Part shown: positions 1 to 8,584 of the stretch, one piece after another | Layout: each line of letters opens with the position of its first letter | Position numbering within the stretch: position 1 is the first letter of the stretch | Origin: an uncultured Litoreibacter sp. | GTDB lineage: Bacteria > Pseudomonadota > Alphaproteobacteria > Rhodobacterales > Rhodobacteraceae | Direction: 5' to 3' | DNA length: 64,000 nt | NCBI RefSeq assembly: GCF_947501785.1 | Contig: NZ_CANMXB010000001.1 | Coordinates: forward strand, 1,240,001 to 1,304,000 | The notes under the pieces: generated by a model | Database searches by the model: none | What the model was told of the DNA's origin: nothing | The model's input: the letters and a program-made list of their open reading frames with translations, nothing else | Position numbers and translations under genes: made by a program

Positions 1-688
1 TGGGATCGGAGGCCAACCGGTGCAGCCGCTCGAAGCCCTGCAGCATGTCTTCGAGATCAACAACGATTGGGAACGGCTTATTTTCAAACACATTTTCATA
101 ATAATGGGTGGCATCTGATGCCAGGCAAAGCCACCCGGCATCCGTGCGCACCCGGACGGCCTGCAGGCCGCGCGAATGGCCACCGAGGCAGTGCACAGTG
201 ACGCCGTCAGCCACCTCACCGTCGCCTTCATGGAAGACACAACGACCCGAATAGACCCGTTTCACCGCCTCACACACGTGGTCAGCCGTGAAGGGCATTT
301 GCAAGGTGCCATGGCACATACATGGCCCCGTGGCGAAGGCCATCTCGGCCGCTTGCAGGTGGATGGTGGCGTTTGGGAACAGGTGCAGCCCGCCCGCGTG
401 ATCGTAATGCAGATGGGTGACAATCAGCTGGGTGATGTCTCCGGCAGCAAGGCCCAGCGGCTTTAGGGCCTCGCGCGGGTCCATGCTGATTGGGCGGTCG
501 CGCGAGGCGGCTTCCGCCTCGTCATATCCGGTGTCGACCAGAATGACGTCATCGCCACGTCGGAGCACCCACATGAAGTAATCCATCGCATGAGGCGCGT
601 CGTGATTGTCATCGAAGATGAAGCTGTCAGCGCGCGTGCGGGCGTTGCGGTCGGCGTATTTGACCGCGTGGACCTGCCAGTTGCTCAT
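1..688 (-). CDS. N-acyl homoserine lactonase-type metallo-beta-lactamase fold hydrolase (3' truncated by window edge)
   Basis: The reading frame starts with ATG at 688 and runs off the left window edge, so the C-terminus is missing. The HxHxDH zinc motif is intact at residues 92-97 (THLHYDHAGG), followed by a later GGHS and a SDATHYY segment, the order expected for two-zinc lactonases of the AttM/AiiA type. The N-terminal strand plus LVDTGYD is also typical. The family opens lactone rings, classically of acyl-homoserine lactones, but many members act on other lactones, so the substrate is inferred only. Its start codon overlaps the stop of the upstream ABM monooxygenase gene (ATGA), so the two are translationally coupled. 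Confidence 0.85.
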   Translation of the reverse strand, partial: MSNWQVHAVKYADRNARTRADSFIFDDNHDAPHAMDYFMWVLRRGDDVILVDTGYDEAEAASRDRPISMDPREALKPLGLAAGDITQLIVTHLHYDHAGGLHLFPNATIHLQAAEMAFATGPCMCHGTLQMPFTADHVCEAVKRVYSGRCVFHEGDGEVADGVTVHCLGGHSRGLQAVRVRTDAGWLCLASDATHYYENVFENKPFPIVVDLEDMLQGFERLHRLASDP

Positions 689-975
689 CTGGCAACGGTA
701 TCAAAGGTGCGCAGCTGCTTATCCGCGACCAAGCCTGCGACCGCTGGCCCCGTGTCTTTGTAATGGGGCATTTGGTGATGCGCCTCAAAAGCGGCCTCGT
801 CGTCGTAAAGTTCGTAGAGAAACACCGTGTTGGGGTGGCTCGGGTCAGTGCAGACGTCAAATTGGCGACAGCCGGGTTCGTCTTTCACCGAGGCGCGCGC
901 GTTCTTGAGTATCAGGGGCAGGAAGGCATCCATTTGGCCCTCTTTGATGGTGAAGGTTACGGTGACTGCGAACAT
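685..975 (-). CDS. antibiotic biosynthesis monooxygenase (ABM) domain protein, putative quinol monooxygenase
   Basis: This is a 96-residue single-domain protein starting MFAVTVTFTIKEG, with the pattern PGCRQFDVCTDPSHPNTVFLYELYDDEAAFEAH typical of small dimeric ferredoxin-like ABM/YgiN proteins. Members oxidise quinols or polycyclic aromatics without a cofactor, or serve as small-molecule binding proteins. The start at 975 was chosen because AAAGGAA lies just upstream and the family begins at this residue; an upstream in-frame extension looks non-native. The stop overlaps the start of the lactonase-type gene by ATGA, so both are probably one transcript acting on related lactone or aromatic substrates. 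Confidence 0.85.
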   Translation of the reverse strand: MFAVTVTFTIKEGQMDAFLPLILKNARASVKDEPGCRQFDVCTDPSHPNTVFLYELYDDEAAFEAHHQMPHYKDTGPAVAGLVADKQLRTFDTVAR

Positions 976-1039
976 GGATATTCCTTTGGTGTTTGATTGC
1001 CCGCAGTCAACGCCGATCCCGAAGGAAGGGCAAGTCCAT

Positions 1040-1051
1040 AATGTATACATT
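1040..1051. promoter_or_regulatory. Palindromic operator candidate upstream of the ABM/lactonase pair
   Basis: AATGTATACATT is a perfect 12-bp palindrome located 65 bp upstream of the ABM gene start. ATGTATACAT-like palindromes are common operators of GntR-family repressors. No regulator gene is adjacent, so the binding protein is unknown. Confidence 0.4.
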
Positions 1052-1083
1052 AAAAATGCCGCCCTGAGAGACAAGACGGCATT
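1051..1083 (-). terminator. Rho-independent terminator after the 1105-1740 gene
   Basis: On the minus strand AATGCCG and CGGCATT form a 7-bp stem followed directly by a short T-run. It sits 22 bases beyond the stop of the minus-strand gene at 1105-1740. The T-run abuts the palindrome at 1040-1051. Confidence 0.6.
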
Positions 1084-1104
1084 CACTTTAGATCAGTCGC
1101 GTGC

Positions 1105-1740
1105 TTACCAGGTTTTGGCAGAGGCCTCCCGACGGGAAATCAGCGGCATCGGCCAGAAGAACTTGGACATATGTGCGCCACCCGAAATGGCAGAGCTGGA
1201 CCCGTCCTTCTTCTTGAGAAGCGGCATTGGCCAGAACATGCGGGACTTGAATCCGCCGCCTTCAATCGCGGAGCGTTTGGTGCGATGCGGCTTGAGGTGT
1301 TTCAGACCGAAGGCCTGCGTCACCAACCCGTATCTTTCGCTGTAACCCGGCGTCAGATCTTGACCAATGATATGGCGGTGATTGCCAACGGATTTGCCGA
1401 ACCTGCTTCTGTCAAAGGACTCACGGATATATTCGTTCTGATTGGCGACGCCCGCATTGACGCTTGGGTGCGCGTCCACACAATCCATCGCAACATAAGC
1501 CGCCCCCGGCGGCATCAGCGGGGCGCGGACCACGACGAGCGTGTTCGACCCGGTCAGATGGCTGGCGTATGTCTCAATAGCGGCGGACCCGACACGGGCC
1601 TGCTCCATCGCGTCTTTCACGCTGGGGCCGGGTTTGATGACGTCCAGCATGTCGTCCTTGTAGCCTGCCTTTTTGAGGTCAGCGACCGCCGCATTCGCGG
1701 TTTTGGCGTCGGCGTAGAGCCTTGAGATGACTGTTGTCAT
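1105..1740 (-). CDS. Uncharacterised protein with N-terminal general-stress (YflT-like) region and two FWPMPL motifs
   Basis: The protein has 211 residues. The first ~35 residues (MTTVISRLYADAKTANAAVADLKKAGY) resemble the start of YflT/general stress protein 17M-like domains. The C-terminal third is basic and contains two similar segments, SRMFWPMPLLKKKDG and SKFFWPMPLISRREA, separated by about 20 residues. I do not recognise a family for the C-terminus; the repeated FWPMPL motif suggests duplicated short membrane-surface or protein-docking elements. GGAGGACCC precedes the ATG at 1740. It lies directly downstream of pucC on the same strand with a 44-bp gap, so co-transcription with the LH2 operon is possible. 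There is no signal peptide. Confidence 0.75.
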   Translation of the reverse strand: MTTVISRLYADAKTANAAVADLKKAGYKDDMLDVIKPGPSVKDAMEQARVGSAAIETYASHLTGSNTLVVVRAPLMPPGAAYVAMDCVDAHPSVNAGVANQNEYIRESFDRSRFGKSVGNHRHIIGQDLTPGYSERYGLVTQAFGLKHLKPHRTKRSAIEGGGFKSRMFWPMPLLKKKDGSSSAISGGAHMSKFFWPMPLISRREASAKTW

Positions 1741-1784
1741 GGGTCCTCCAGTGTTGTGTTGCCGTAATTTTAGCCGGCCCTAGA

Positions 1785-3212
1785 TCAGGTTTCCTCGACA
1801 GGAAGATAGGTTTTGGTCCGGCGGGTTCCAGTTAATTTCTTCATGAGCGGGTAGATGGCGATGAGCGCTGCGGCCAGGAAGACCAGCTCTAGCGCGAAAA
1901 CGGGAATGTAGGCGGTCTGCGGCGGCGCGGTTGCAGCGCTTGGCAGGCTGACCATGACATCACGGATGATGCCGCCAGCGGCGACGCCCACGCCTGCAGC
2001 AGTTGCCTGCACCGCGCCCCACGCCCCAAGGCTCAGGCCGATCTGTTCTTTTGGCGCGCTGCGCATTGTAGCCGTCAGCGTGCCGTGACCGAATAGCCCG
2101 GCCCCGAACCCCGCTGCGAGCGTGGCGAGAACGAAGACCATCGGCGCGTTCAATTGGGCGGACGCAATAATCGCAGCGAAGGCCGGAAGCCCCACCGCCG
2201 CGCCGTAGAAGGACATGTTGACGGGGCTTGCCCCTTTGCTGAGCACACGGGAGGCGAGCGCGAACCCGATCAGGCTGCCAGACGCCAACACGGCGGTCAG
2301 CTTGGTGGTTTGGGCAACGCTCATGCCCAGCACTTGGCCGCCATATGGCTCCAGCAGCACATCAGCCATGCCGAAGCCCAGCGTCCCGAAGGCGATGACC
2401 ACAAGCAAGCGCATGGCGCCCTGCCCCGCGATAAACTCGCGCCAGCTGTCGGAGAATTCCGGTTTTGCGTCACCACGAATATGGGCCTGGGCCCGGTCCC
2501 AGTTGCGGCCTTCCTGCTTCCACACGGCAACCGCGTTTAGCACGATTGTGATGACCGCAGCGCCTTGGATGCATTGGATCAAGCGGCCCGGCGTGTAGTT
2601 TTCCAGCAGCGCGCCGAAGATGAAGGCGCTGACGATCATACCGACGAGCAGCATGACATACATGAGGCCAACGACGTTGGGCTGATCCTCCTCGGGCACC
2701 AGATCAGTGGCTAGCGCGAGGCCCACGGTTTGCACCATGTGGACGCCTGCGCCCACAAGCAGAAACGCAAGGCCCGCGGCGGCAAGGCCGATCCAGCGCG
2801 GCGCATCGACCGCCTCCCCATAGCCAGAGAGGACCAGCAGCGCGAAGGGCATGATCGCGAAGCCGCCGAATTGCAGCATAGTGCCTTTGAAGATGAACGG
2901 GACGCGGCGCCAGCCGAAGGCGGAGCCGAACGTGTCAGATTTGAAGCCGATCAGCGTCCGGAACGGCGCGAATAACAACGGCAGGGAAATCATGATGCCC
3001 ACCAGGGCGGCGGAGACGTCGAGTTCGACAATCATCACGCGGTTCAGGGTGCCGACAAGCAGCACCAGGGCCATGCCGACGGTGACCTGGAACAATGAAA
3101 GCCGCAGAAGGCGGGATAGCGGCACATTCTCAGAGGCCACATCCGCGAAGGGCAGATAACGGGGACCGATTTGCGCCAGTTTGCCCAAGGCAAATTTTCG
3201 ATAGTTCAACAT
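1785..3212 (-). CDS. pucC: PucC, BCD-family MFS-type LH2 assembly protein
   Basis: A polytopic protein of about 475 residues with roughly twelve membrane segments. It matches the PucC/LhaA family: MLNYRKFALGKLAQIGPR, then LSLFQVTVGMALVLLVGTLN and RVMIVELDVSAALVGIM. PucC is needed for assembly of LH2 in the intracytoplasmic membrane, possibly by delivering bacteriochlorophyll or shepherding the alpha and beta subunits. I start at 3212 because the family begins MLxYR and GAAGGCG lies a few bases upstream; a start at 3227 is also open. It is the third gene of the puc operon, separated from pucA by 145 bp containing a large stem-loop (3273-3336). Confidence 0.93.
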   Translation of the reverse strand: MLNYRKFALGKLAQIGPRYLPFADVASENVPLSRLLRLSLFQVTVGMALVLLVGTLNRVMIVELDVSAALVGIMISLPLLFAPFRTLIGFKSDTFGSAFGWRRVPFIFKGTMLQFGGFAIMPFALLVLSGYGEAVDAPRWIGLAAAGLAFLLVGAGVHMVQTVGLALATDLVPEEDQPNVVGLMYVMLLVGMIVSAFIFGALLENYTPGRLIQCIQGAAVITIVLNAVAVWKQEGRNWDRAQAHIRGDAKPEFSDSWREFIAGQGAMRLLVVIAFGTLGFGMADVLLEPYGGQVLGMSVAQTTKLTAVLASGSLIGFALASRVLSKGASPVNMSFYGAAVGLPAFAAIIASAQLNAPMVFVLATLAAGFGAGLFGHGTLTATMRSAPKEQIGLSLGAWGAVQATAAGVGVAAGGIIRDVMVSLPSAATAPPQTAYIPVFALELVFLAAALIAIYPLMKKLTGTRRTKTYLPVEET

Positions 3213-3272
3213 CGTATGCGCCTTCATGGCGCGGCCCGCAGCACCGCGCGCCGTCCTGAATTATTCGTCGGG

Positions 3273-3336
3273 GCCGTCCCCTTGGCTGTTGCCGCGCAGA
3301 ACGGCACCCGACAAACCGGCCCCTGATGGGGACGGC
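3273..3336 (-). other. Intercistronic stem-loop between pucA and pucC
   Basis: GCCGTCCCC at 3273-3281 is perfectly complementary to GGGGACGGC at 3328-3336, with a smaller GCCG/CGGC hairpin inside the loop. In Rhodobacter species, stem-loops between pucA and pucC stabilise the short abundant pucBA transcript and reduce read-through into pucC. This hairpin is placed to do the same. That role is inferred from position and structure. Confidence 0.6.
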
Positions 3337-3357
3337 AATTTTGTTAGGCGATCCTCG

Positions 3358-3681
3358 CTAGAGGGATTCACCTGCAGGTTGAAGCACAGCCCGCCTTTGG
3401 GTTCCGTCCGGCATGGTGACCAGAACTTCCTGAGCCCCCGTCGCGCTGACCGTTTCCGGCGTCACGAACGAAGCGTTAGCGGTATTTGTGTCCGGGTCAT
3501 CAATGATGACAGCCGCGGACGACATTGCGCCAAGCTCTTTGCCGGACAAGAAGTCCGACACCCAAGTGGTGTTCGACAACACGGCCACATGGACCGCGAA
3601 GGACCCGACGGCCACAGCCGACAGGAACAATGGAACACCGACGGTTGGTTTCACAACAAGCCACATTTTTGAATTGTTCAT
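3358..3681 (-). CDS. pucA: LH2 light-harvesting complex alpha subunit, C-terminally extended, B800-820-type residues
   Basis: Residues 1-47 align closely with PucA: MWLVVKPTVGVPLFLSA, the single membrane helix, and His31, the B850 bacteriochlorophyll ligand. At positions 44-45, where B800-850 complexes have Tyr-Tyr, this protein has Phe44-Leu45, the pair known from blue-shifted B800-820 (LH3) complexes. The protein is 107 residues, against about 50-60 for most PucA. Residues 48-107 form an extra hydrophilic tail, probably on the periplasmic side, with no motif I recognise. AGGGAGGTAGC precedes the ATG. It lies 12 bp after pucB in the same operon. Confidence 0.95.
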   Translation of the reverse strand: MNNSKMWLVVKPTVGVPLFLSAVAVGSFAVHVAVLSNTTWVSDFLSGKELGAMSSAAVIIDDPDTNTANASFVTPETVSATGAQEVLVTMPDGTQRRAVLQPAGESL

Positions 3682-3693
3682 TGTGCTACCTCC

Positions 3694-3852
3694 CTATCCC
3701 AGCCACGGCGTCGAAATAGCGACGAGTATGTGTGCCAGGAGCGCAATCCCACCGAAGACACGTGTGCCGTCGATAAGATAGCTGTGAAGCTCTTCTGCTT
3801 CTCTCAGAGTCAAGCCAGTTGGCCAGACCTTATCAGGATCATTTGAAGACAT
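3694..3852 (-). CDS. pucB: LH2 light-harvesting complex beta subunit
   Basis: This 52-residue protein starts [15 protein letters not shown] and ends [16 protein letters not shown], matching PucB almost end to end. The two family histidines are present, one in EELHSYL (B800 region) and one in LLAH (B850 ligand), along with the DGTRVFGG segment. With PucA it forms the membrane ring antenna that passes light energy to LH1 and the reaction centre. The start at 3852 is set by GGAGG six bases upstream; an apparent N-terminal extension to 3909 is not part of the gene. It is the first gene of the operon and lies about 128 bp from the proximal PpsR operator. Confidence 0.96.
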   Translation of the reverse strand: MSSNDPDKVWPTGLTLREAEELHSYLIDGTRVFGGIALLAHILVAISTPWLG

Positions 3853-3910
3853 GACGTCCCTCCGTATCCTAGTGTGTATGCCGGGGCCTGCCTTGGTTAC
3901 CCAAAGCACA

Positions 3911-3925
3911 TTCCCCGACGGGGAA
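3911..3925 (-). other. Short perfect hairpin in the puc leader
   Basis: TTCCCCGACGGGGAA forms a 6-bp stem with a 3-base loop about 60 bases upstream of pucB, within the expected 5' untranslated region. It could stabilise the abundant puc mRNA; there is no U-tract to suggest termination. Confidence 0.4.
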
Positions 3926-3979
3926 ATATGGCTCCACCTCTACAACTCGACTTACATCGGTAGTGTCATGCCCCAAGTA

Positions 3980-3997
3980 TGTAAGGTTTGATTGACA
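3980..3997. promoter_or_regulatory. PpsR/CrtJ operator, promoter-proximal
   Basis: TGTAAGGTTTGATTGACA fits the PpsR/CrtJ palindrome TGT-N12-ACA exactly. It is one of two sites 8 bp apart upstream of pucB, the arrangement known from Rhodobacter photosynthesis promoters, where the repressor binds cooperatively under oxygen and light. On the minus strand a possible -35/-10 pair (TTGATT, 17 bp, CATACT) overlaps it. Confidence 0.85.
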
Positions 3998-4005
3998 TAA
4001 TCAAC

Positions 4006-4023
4006 TGTACAAATATTGTTACA
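4006..4023. promoter_or_regulatory. PpsR/CrtJ operator, promoter-distal
   Basis: TGTACAAATATTGTTACA fits TGT-N12-ACA exactly and lies 8 bp from the site at 3980-3997. Together they predict oxygen- and light-dependent repression of pucBAC by PpsR. Confidence 0.85.
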
Positions 4024-4130
4024 TATCACGCACTTGGCGTGGCGCGGCCTCAAATGCGCGGCAAGAAAGCGCGACAAACCGCCTCAGACGGTTGAATCGC
4101 GCCCCTGCCGCGGAACTCAAAGCGGCTCTC

Positions 4131-6986
4131 CTATTCGGCCGCCTCGGCGTAGTCCTCCATCGGCGGGCAGGTGCAGGTCAGGTTGCGGTCTCCCCAGACG
4201 TTGTCGACACGCCCCACGGGTGGCCAGTACTTGTCGACCCGGAACGCGCCCACAGGAAAGCAGCCGGTTTCGCGGCTGTAGGGCCGGTCCCAGTCCTTCA
4301 CCAGATCCTCCATCGTATGAGGCGCGTTTTTCAGCGGGTTATTTTCAGGATCCATCGCGCCGCTTTCGATCGCGCGGATTTCCTCGCGAATGCCGAGCAT
4401 CGCGTCGCAGAAGCGGTCCAGCTCGGCCTTGGTCTCGGACTCCGTGGGTTCCACCATCAAAGTGCCCGCCACCGGCCAAGACATTGTCGGCGCGTGGAAA
4501 CCGCAATCGCTGAGGCGCTTTGCAATGTCGTCCACCGTGACATGGGCGCTGTCGGCAAAGGGCCTTGTGTCAATGATGCACTCATGGGCCACACGTCCCG
4601 AGGGCCCCTTGTAGAGCACGTCAAACGCGCCTTCGAGGCGCTTGGCGATGTAGTTGGCGTTGAGAATGGCCACGCGGGTCGCCTGCGTCAGCCCCTCCCC
4701 GCCCATCATCAGGCAATAAGCCCACGAGATCGGCAACAAGGATGGGGAGCCGAAGGGCGCGGCCGAAACCGCACCCTCGCCGGTCGCCGGATCACCGTTT
4801 GGATCACCGGGCAGATGCGGGATCAGATGATCCTTAACCCCGATTGGCCCCATGCCGGGCCCGCCGCCTCCATGCGGGATGCAGAAGGTCTTGTGCAAGT
4901 TGAGGTGGCTGACATCGCCGCCCAGATCGCCGGGGCGGCTGAGGCCGACCATTGCGTTCATGTTGGCCCCATCAATATAGACCTGCCCGCCTGCGTCATG
5001 GGTGATCTTACAGACATCAATGACAGTTTCCTCGAAAACACCGTGGGTGGAAGGATAGGTGATCATGCAACCCGCAAGGTTGTCGCGGTGCAGCGCCACC
5101 TTCTCTTTGAAGTCATCGAGATCAATATCGCCGTTATCAGCCGATTTCACCGGCACGACTTTCCAACCGACCATCTGCGCGGAGGCAGGGTTGGTGCCAT
5201 GCGCACTCATTGGGATAAGGCAAATGTTGCGGTGCCCTTCGCCGCGCGCTTTGTGGTAGCCCGCGATGGTCAACAGCCCCGCATATTCGCCTTGAGCGCC
5301 GGAGTTAGGCTGCATCGAGATCGCGTCATAGCCCGTCACATCGCAAAGCTTGGACGACAGGTCGTCAATCATCTCGTGATAGCCCTCGGCCTGATCTTTG
5401 GGGCAGAACGGATGCAGCAGCGAAAACTCGCGCCAACTGACCGGCATCATTTCCGCCGCCGAGTTCAGCTTCATCGTGCAGGACCCAAGCGGGATCATGG
5501 CGCGGTCGAGCGCCAGATCGCGATCCGCCAATCGGCGCATGTAGCGCATCATCTCAGTCTCCGCCCGGTTCATATGAAAGACGGGATGGGTCAGATAGTC
5601 CGAGGTGCGGATCAGCTTTTCGGGCATGTGGTAATGCGGGGTGTAGTCCTTGTCCTTGCGGTCAATACCGAAGGCACGCCACACGGCCTCGATCGTGGCG
5701 GAGCGGGTGCGCTCGTCCACGGTGATACCGATCTTGGTCTCGCCCACGGCGCGCAGGTTGATGCCCTCGTCTACCGCAGATTTCATCATCGCCGATTGCA
5801 GCGGTCCGACCTCGATCGTGATGGTGTCAAAGAAGGTGGCCGGGCGGACGTCAAAACCGGCCTGCTTCAGCCCTTCGGCCAGCCGCGCGGTTTTGCGGTG
5901 AATGCGTTGGGCAATGGCTTTTAGGCCTTCAGGGCCGTGGAACACCGCATAGAATCCCGCCATCACAGCGAGCAGCGCCTGCGCGGTACATACGTTCGAC
6001 GTGGCCTTTTCGCGCCGAATGTGCTGCTCGCGGGTTTGCAGCGACAAGCGGTAGGCGCGGTTGCCATGGCTGTCGATGGAGACGCCGACGATGCGGCCGG
6101 GCATGTTGCGCGCGTAGTTGGCCTTGGTCGCCATGTAGGCCGCGTGCGGACCGCCATATCCGATAGGCACGCCGAAGCGCTGCGTTGTGCCGACGGCAAT
6201 GTCAGCCCCCATGGCGCCGGGTTCTTTCAACAGCGTCAGTGACAGCGGGTCGGCGGAGATGATGCCAATCGCTTTGTGGTCGTGCAGTTGCGCAATCGGG
6301 TCAGTAAAGTCGCGCAGATGCCCGTAGGTGCCGGGGTATTGGAAGATCGCACCGAAGACTTGCGACGCATCCAGCTTATCGGGGTCATCAATTATCAGTT
6401 CAATGCCCAGCGGCGCAGCGCGGGTCTTCATCACGGCAATATTTTGCGGGTGGCAGTTTTCATCCACAAAAAAGCCGGTTGCTTTGGTTTTGCTGACGCG
6501 CTGCGCCATGGTCATGGCCTCCGCGCAGGCGGTTGCCTCGTCCAGCAAGGAGGCATTGGCGATCTCAAGCCCCGTGAGGTCCGACACCATAGTCTGGAAG
6601 TTCAGCAGTGCCTCCAACCGGCCCTGGCTAATTTCGGGTTGATAGGGCGTGTAGGCCGTGTACCAGGCCGGGTTTTCCAGGATGTTGCGCTGAATGGCGG
6701 GCGGTGTAACGGTGCCATGATAGCCCTGCCCGATCAGCGACGTCAGCACCTTGTTCTTGGATGCCGTCACCCGCATGTGGTGCAGCAGTTCCCGCTCTGA
6801 CTTGGCCTTGCCGAAATCCAGCGGCTTTTTCTGCCGGATATTTGCGGGCAGCGTGTCATCAATCAGCGCGTCGAGCGATTTTGCCCCCACCAGCTGCAAC
6901 ATCTCGGCCATCTCAGCGGGGCTTGGCCCGATGTGGCGGCGGTTGGCGAAATCGTAAGGCAGGTAGTCGGTGGGGGTGAAGGTCAT
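4131..6986 (-). CDS. gcvP: Glycine dehydrogenase (decarboxylating), P protein of the glycine cleavage system
   Basis: A 951-residue single-chain P protein of the usual length, with both homologous halves. It decarboxylates glycine with pyridoxal phosphate and loads the aminomethyl group onto lipoylated GcvH. The PLP lysine is at about residue 699 in [19 protein letters not shown]. The N-terminus [15 protein letters not shown] is typical of the family. It is the last gene of gcvT-gcvH-gcvP, 13 bp after gcvH, and is controlled by the glycine riboswitch ahead of gcvT. The start ATG at 6986 is preceded by GGAACTCGG. Confidence 0.98.
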   Translation of the reverse strand: MTFTPTDYLPYDFANRRHIGPSPAEMAEMLQLVGAKSLDALIDDTLPANIRQKKPLDFGKAKSERELLHHMRVTASKNKVLTSLIGQGYHGTVTPPAIQRNILENPAWYTAYTPYQPEISQGRLEALLNFQTMVSDLTGLEIANASLLDEATACAEAMTMAQRVSKTKATGFFVDENCHPQNIAVMKTRAAPLGIELIIDDPDKLDASQVFGAIFQYPGTYGHLRDFTDPIAQLHDHKAIGIISADPLSLTLLKEPGAMGADIAVGTTQRFGVPIGYGGPHAAYMATKANYARNMPGRIVGVSIDSHGNRAYRLSLQTREQHIRREKATSNVCTAQALLAVMAGFYAVFHGPEGLKAIAQRIHRKTARLAEGLKQAGFDVRPATFFDTITIEVGPLQSAMMKSAVDEGINLRAVGETKIGITVDERTRSATIEAVWRAFGIDRKDKDYTPHYHMPEKLIRTSDYLTHPVFHMNRAETEMMRYMRRLADRDLALDRAMIPLGSCTMKLNSAAEMMPVSWREFSLLHPFCPKDQAEGYHEMIDDLSSKLCDVTGYDAISMQPNSGAQGEYAGLLTIAGYHKARGEGHRNICLIPMSAHGTNPASAQMVGWKVVPVKSADNGDIDLDDFKEKVALHRDNLAGCMITYPSTHGVFEETVIDVCKITHDAGGQVYIDGANMNAMVGLSRPGDLGGDVSHLNLHKTFCIPHGGGGPGMGPIGVKDHLIPHLPGDPNGDPATGEGAVSAAPFGSPSLLPISWAYCLMMGGEGLTQATRVAILNANYIAKRLEGAFDVLYKGPSGRVAHECIIDTRPFADSAHVTVDDIAKRLSDCGFHAPTMSWPVAGTLMVEPTESETKAELDRFCDAMLGIREEIRAIESGAMDPENNPLKNAPHTMEDLVKDWDRPYSRETGCFPVGAFRVDKYWPPVGRVDNVWGDRNLTCTCPPMEDYAEAAE

Positions 6987-6999
6987 CGTCCGAGTTCCT

Positions 7000-7359
7000 T
7001 TAGTCGATCATTTTCTTGTAGGCGGCTTCGTCCATGTAGTCGTCCATGGGGCTCAGATCGGAGGCCTTCATCTTGAAGAACCACGCGCCTTCCATGGGGT
7101 CGTCATTGACCTTTGAGGGTTCATCGCCCAGCGTCTCGTTCACCTCGACAATCTCGCCATCCAGCGGCGCCAGAATGTCTGAGGCCGCTTTGACGGACTC
7201 GATCACAACGATTTCGTCATCCTTGGACACGGTGGTGCCCACATCAGGCAACTCCACAAACACCACGTCGCCCAATTGCGTGGCGGCGTGTTCGGTGATG
7301 CCCACGACGATCAGGTCGCCCTCTTCGCGCAGCCACTCGTGTTCTTCTGTAAACTTCAT
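7000..7359 (-). CDS. gcvH: Glycine cleavage system H protein
   Basis: A 119-residue lipoyl carrier. The lipoylation lysine is Lys57 in [15 protein letters not shown], the canonical position. It shuttles the aminomethyl arm between GcvP, GcvT and lipoamide dehydrogenase. It lies 14 bp after gcvT and 13 bp before gcvP in one operon. GGGAGATAAG precedes the start. Confidence 0.98.
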   Translation of the reverse strand: MKFTEEHEWLREEGDLIVVGITEHAATQLGDVVFVELPDVGTTVSKDDEIVVIESVKAASDILAPLDGEIVEVNETLGDEPSKVNDDPMEGAWFFKMKASDLSPMDDYMDEAAYKKMID

Positions 7360-7373
7360 CTCTTATCTCCCTG

Positions 7374-8495
7374 TTATCGTTTGAAATTCGCTGGCACAAA
7401 AGGCAACTTTGCGACCTGCAGTGGCAGCCGTTTGCCCCTCAGTTCGCCATATATTGTCGTGCCGATAGCCGCCTGTTCGGTGGCGACGTAGCCCATGGCG
7501 ACGGGGTGCCCCACCGTCGGACCAAATCCCCCTGAGGTGATGGTTCCGATTGGATTGGTGCTGTCTTCCGAGGCAAACAGCTCAACCCCCTCGCGCATTG
7601 GCGCGCGGCCTTCGGGCCGCAGCGCGACGCGTTTGCGCCCCGCGCCGTTCGCCATTTGCGCCAGAATGATGTCAGCGCCCGGGAAACCGCCCGCGCGGTC
7701 GCCCTCGCGGCGGGCCTTTTGGATTGCCCAAGTCAGTGCGGCCTCGCTTGGCGTGGTTCCAGTGTCAATATCATGGCCGTAAAGGCAAAGCCCGGCCTCC
7801 AAGCGCAAGGAGTCGCGAGCGCCGAGGCCGATTGGTGCAACATCTTCATGCACCAGCAAGGCGCGGGCAATGGTTTCTGCCTGATCGGACGGGACCGAGA
7901 TTTCGTAGCCGTCCTCACCCGTATAGCCGGAGCGGGAAACCCACGCTTCGACACCGTTCACCTCAAGTGTGGCCACCTCCATAAAGGACATGTCAGCGGC
8001 CTTTGCATCGAATTGGGCCAGCACGGACTGTGACGCCGGGCCCTGCAATGCGAGCAAAGCGCGATTGATGATTTCTTCAACTTTAACAGCGGGTTCGAGG
8101 GCAGCTTTCATACGAGCGATATCCGCCGCCTTGCAGGCAGCGTTCACAACCACAAAAACATGGTCGCCGCGATTGGCCAGCATCAGGTCATCATCAATGC
8201 CGCCTTGCTCATTGGTGAAATAGCCGTAGCGCTGCCGATTTTCGCCAAGGGTCCAGATGTCAACGGGGATCAGCGATTCCAAAGCCAATGCGGCTTCTTT
8301 GTAGGACGCGCCTTTGACGACCACTTGCCCCATATGGCTGACGTCGAAAAGACCAGCCTTTTCGCGGGTGTGCTGATGTTCTTTCATCACGCCCATGGGG
8401 TATTGCACCGGCATGTCGTAGCCTGCGAACGGCACCATCTTCGCCCCAAGCTCTAGATGCAGCCCGTGTAGCGGGGTCTTCAGCAAATCAGACAT
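7374..8495 (-). CDS. gcvT: Aminomethyltransferase, T protein of the glycine cleavage system
   Basis: A 373-residue folate-dependent aminomethyltransferase that transfers the methylene group to tetrahydrofolate and releases ammonia. Family segments include PFAGYDMPVQYPMG near the N-terminus, FDVSHMGQ, YTGEDGYEI and GLGARDSLRLEAGLCLYGHD. The start at 8495 (MSDLLKTPLHGLH) matches family N-termini; the 25-residue upstream extension is leader sequence. It is the first gene after the tandem glycine riboswitch and the hairpin at 8525-8543, so it is expected to be switched on by glycine. Confidence 0.98.
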   Translation of the reverse strand: MSDLLKTPLHGLHLELGAKMVPFAGYDMPVQYPMGVMKEHQHTREKAGLFDVSHMGQVVVKGASYKEAALALESLIPVDIWTLGENRQRYGYFTNEQGGIDDDLMLANRGDHVFVVVNAACKAADIARMKAALEPAVKVEEIINRALLALQGPASQSVLAQFDAKAADMSFMEVATLEVNGVEAWVSRSGYTGEDGYEISVPSDQAETIARALLVHEDVAPIGLGARDSLRLEAGLCLYGHDIDTGTTPSEAALTWAIQKARREGDRAGGFPGADIILAQMANGAGRKRVALRPEGRAPMREGVELFASEDSTNPIGTITSGGFGPTVGHPVAMGYVATEQAAIGTTIYGELRGKRLPLQVAKLPFVPANFKR

Positions 8496-8524
8496 AGATC
8501 GTCCGCCTTCTCTCAGGCCGGCGT

Positions 8525-8543
8525 GATTTTTCTTTGAAAAATC
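8525..8543 (-). other. Hairpin between glycine riboswitch and gcvT
   Basis: GATTTTTC and GAAAAATC form a perfect 8-bp AU-rich stem with a 3-base loop, about 30 bases before gcvT and about 40 after the second aptamer. It is a candidate part of the expression platform that exposes or hides the gcvT ribosome-binding site. It lacks the GC-rich stem of an intrinsic terminator. Confidence 0.45.
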
Positions 8544-8584
8544 GTCCGGGCACCATTTGGTCGCGAGCATGCCCGCGCTTTGGT

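Noticed and set aside
3987-4005. FNR-like inverted repeat TTGAT...ATCAA in the puc promoter
   Set aside because: The half-sites are separated by 7 bases rather than the 4 required for FNR/FnrL, so the site is unlikely to be functional. The PpsR palindromes explain the region.
4092-5924. A 610-codon plus-strand frame antisense to gcvP
   Set aside because: The minus-strand GcvP is clear and complete. The antisense frame has no family-like segments and arises from codon bias in GC-rich DNA.
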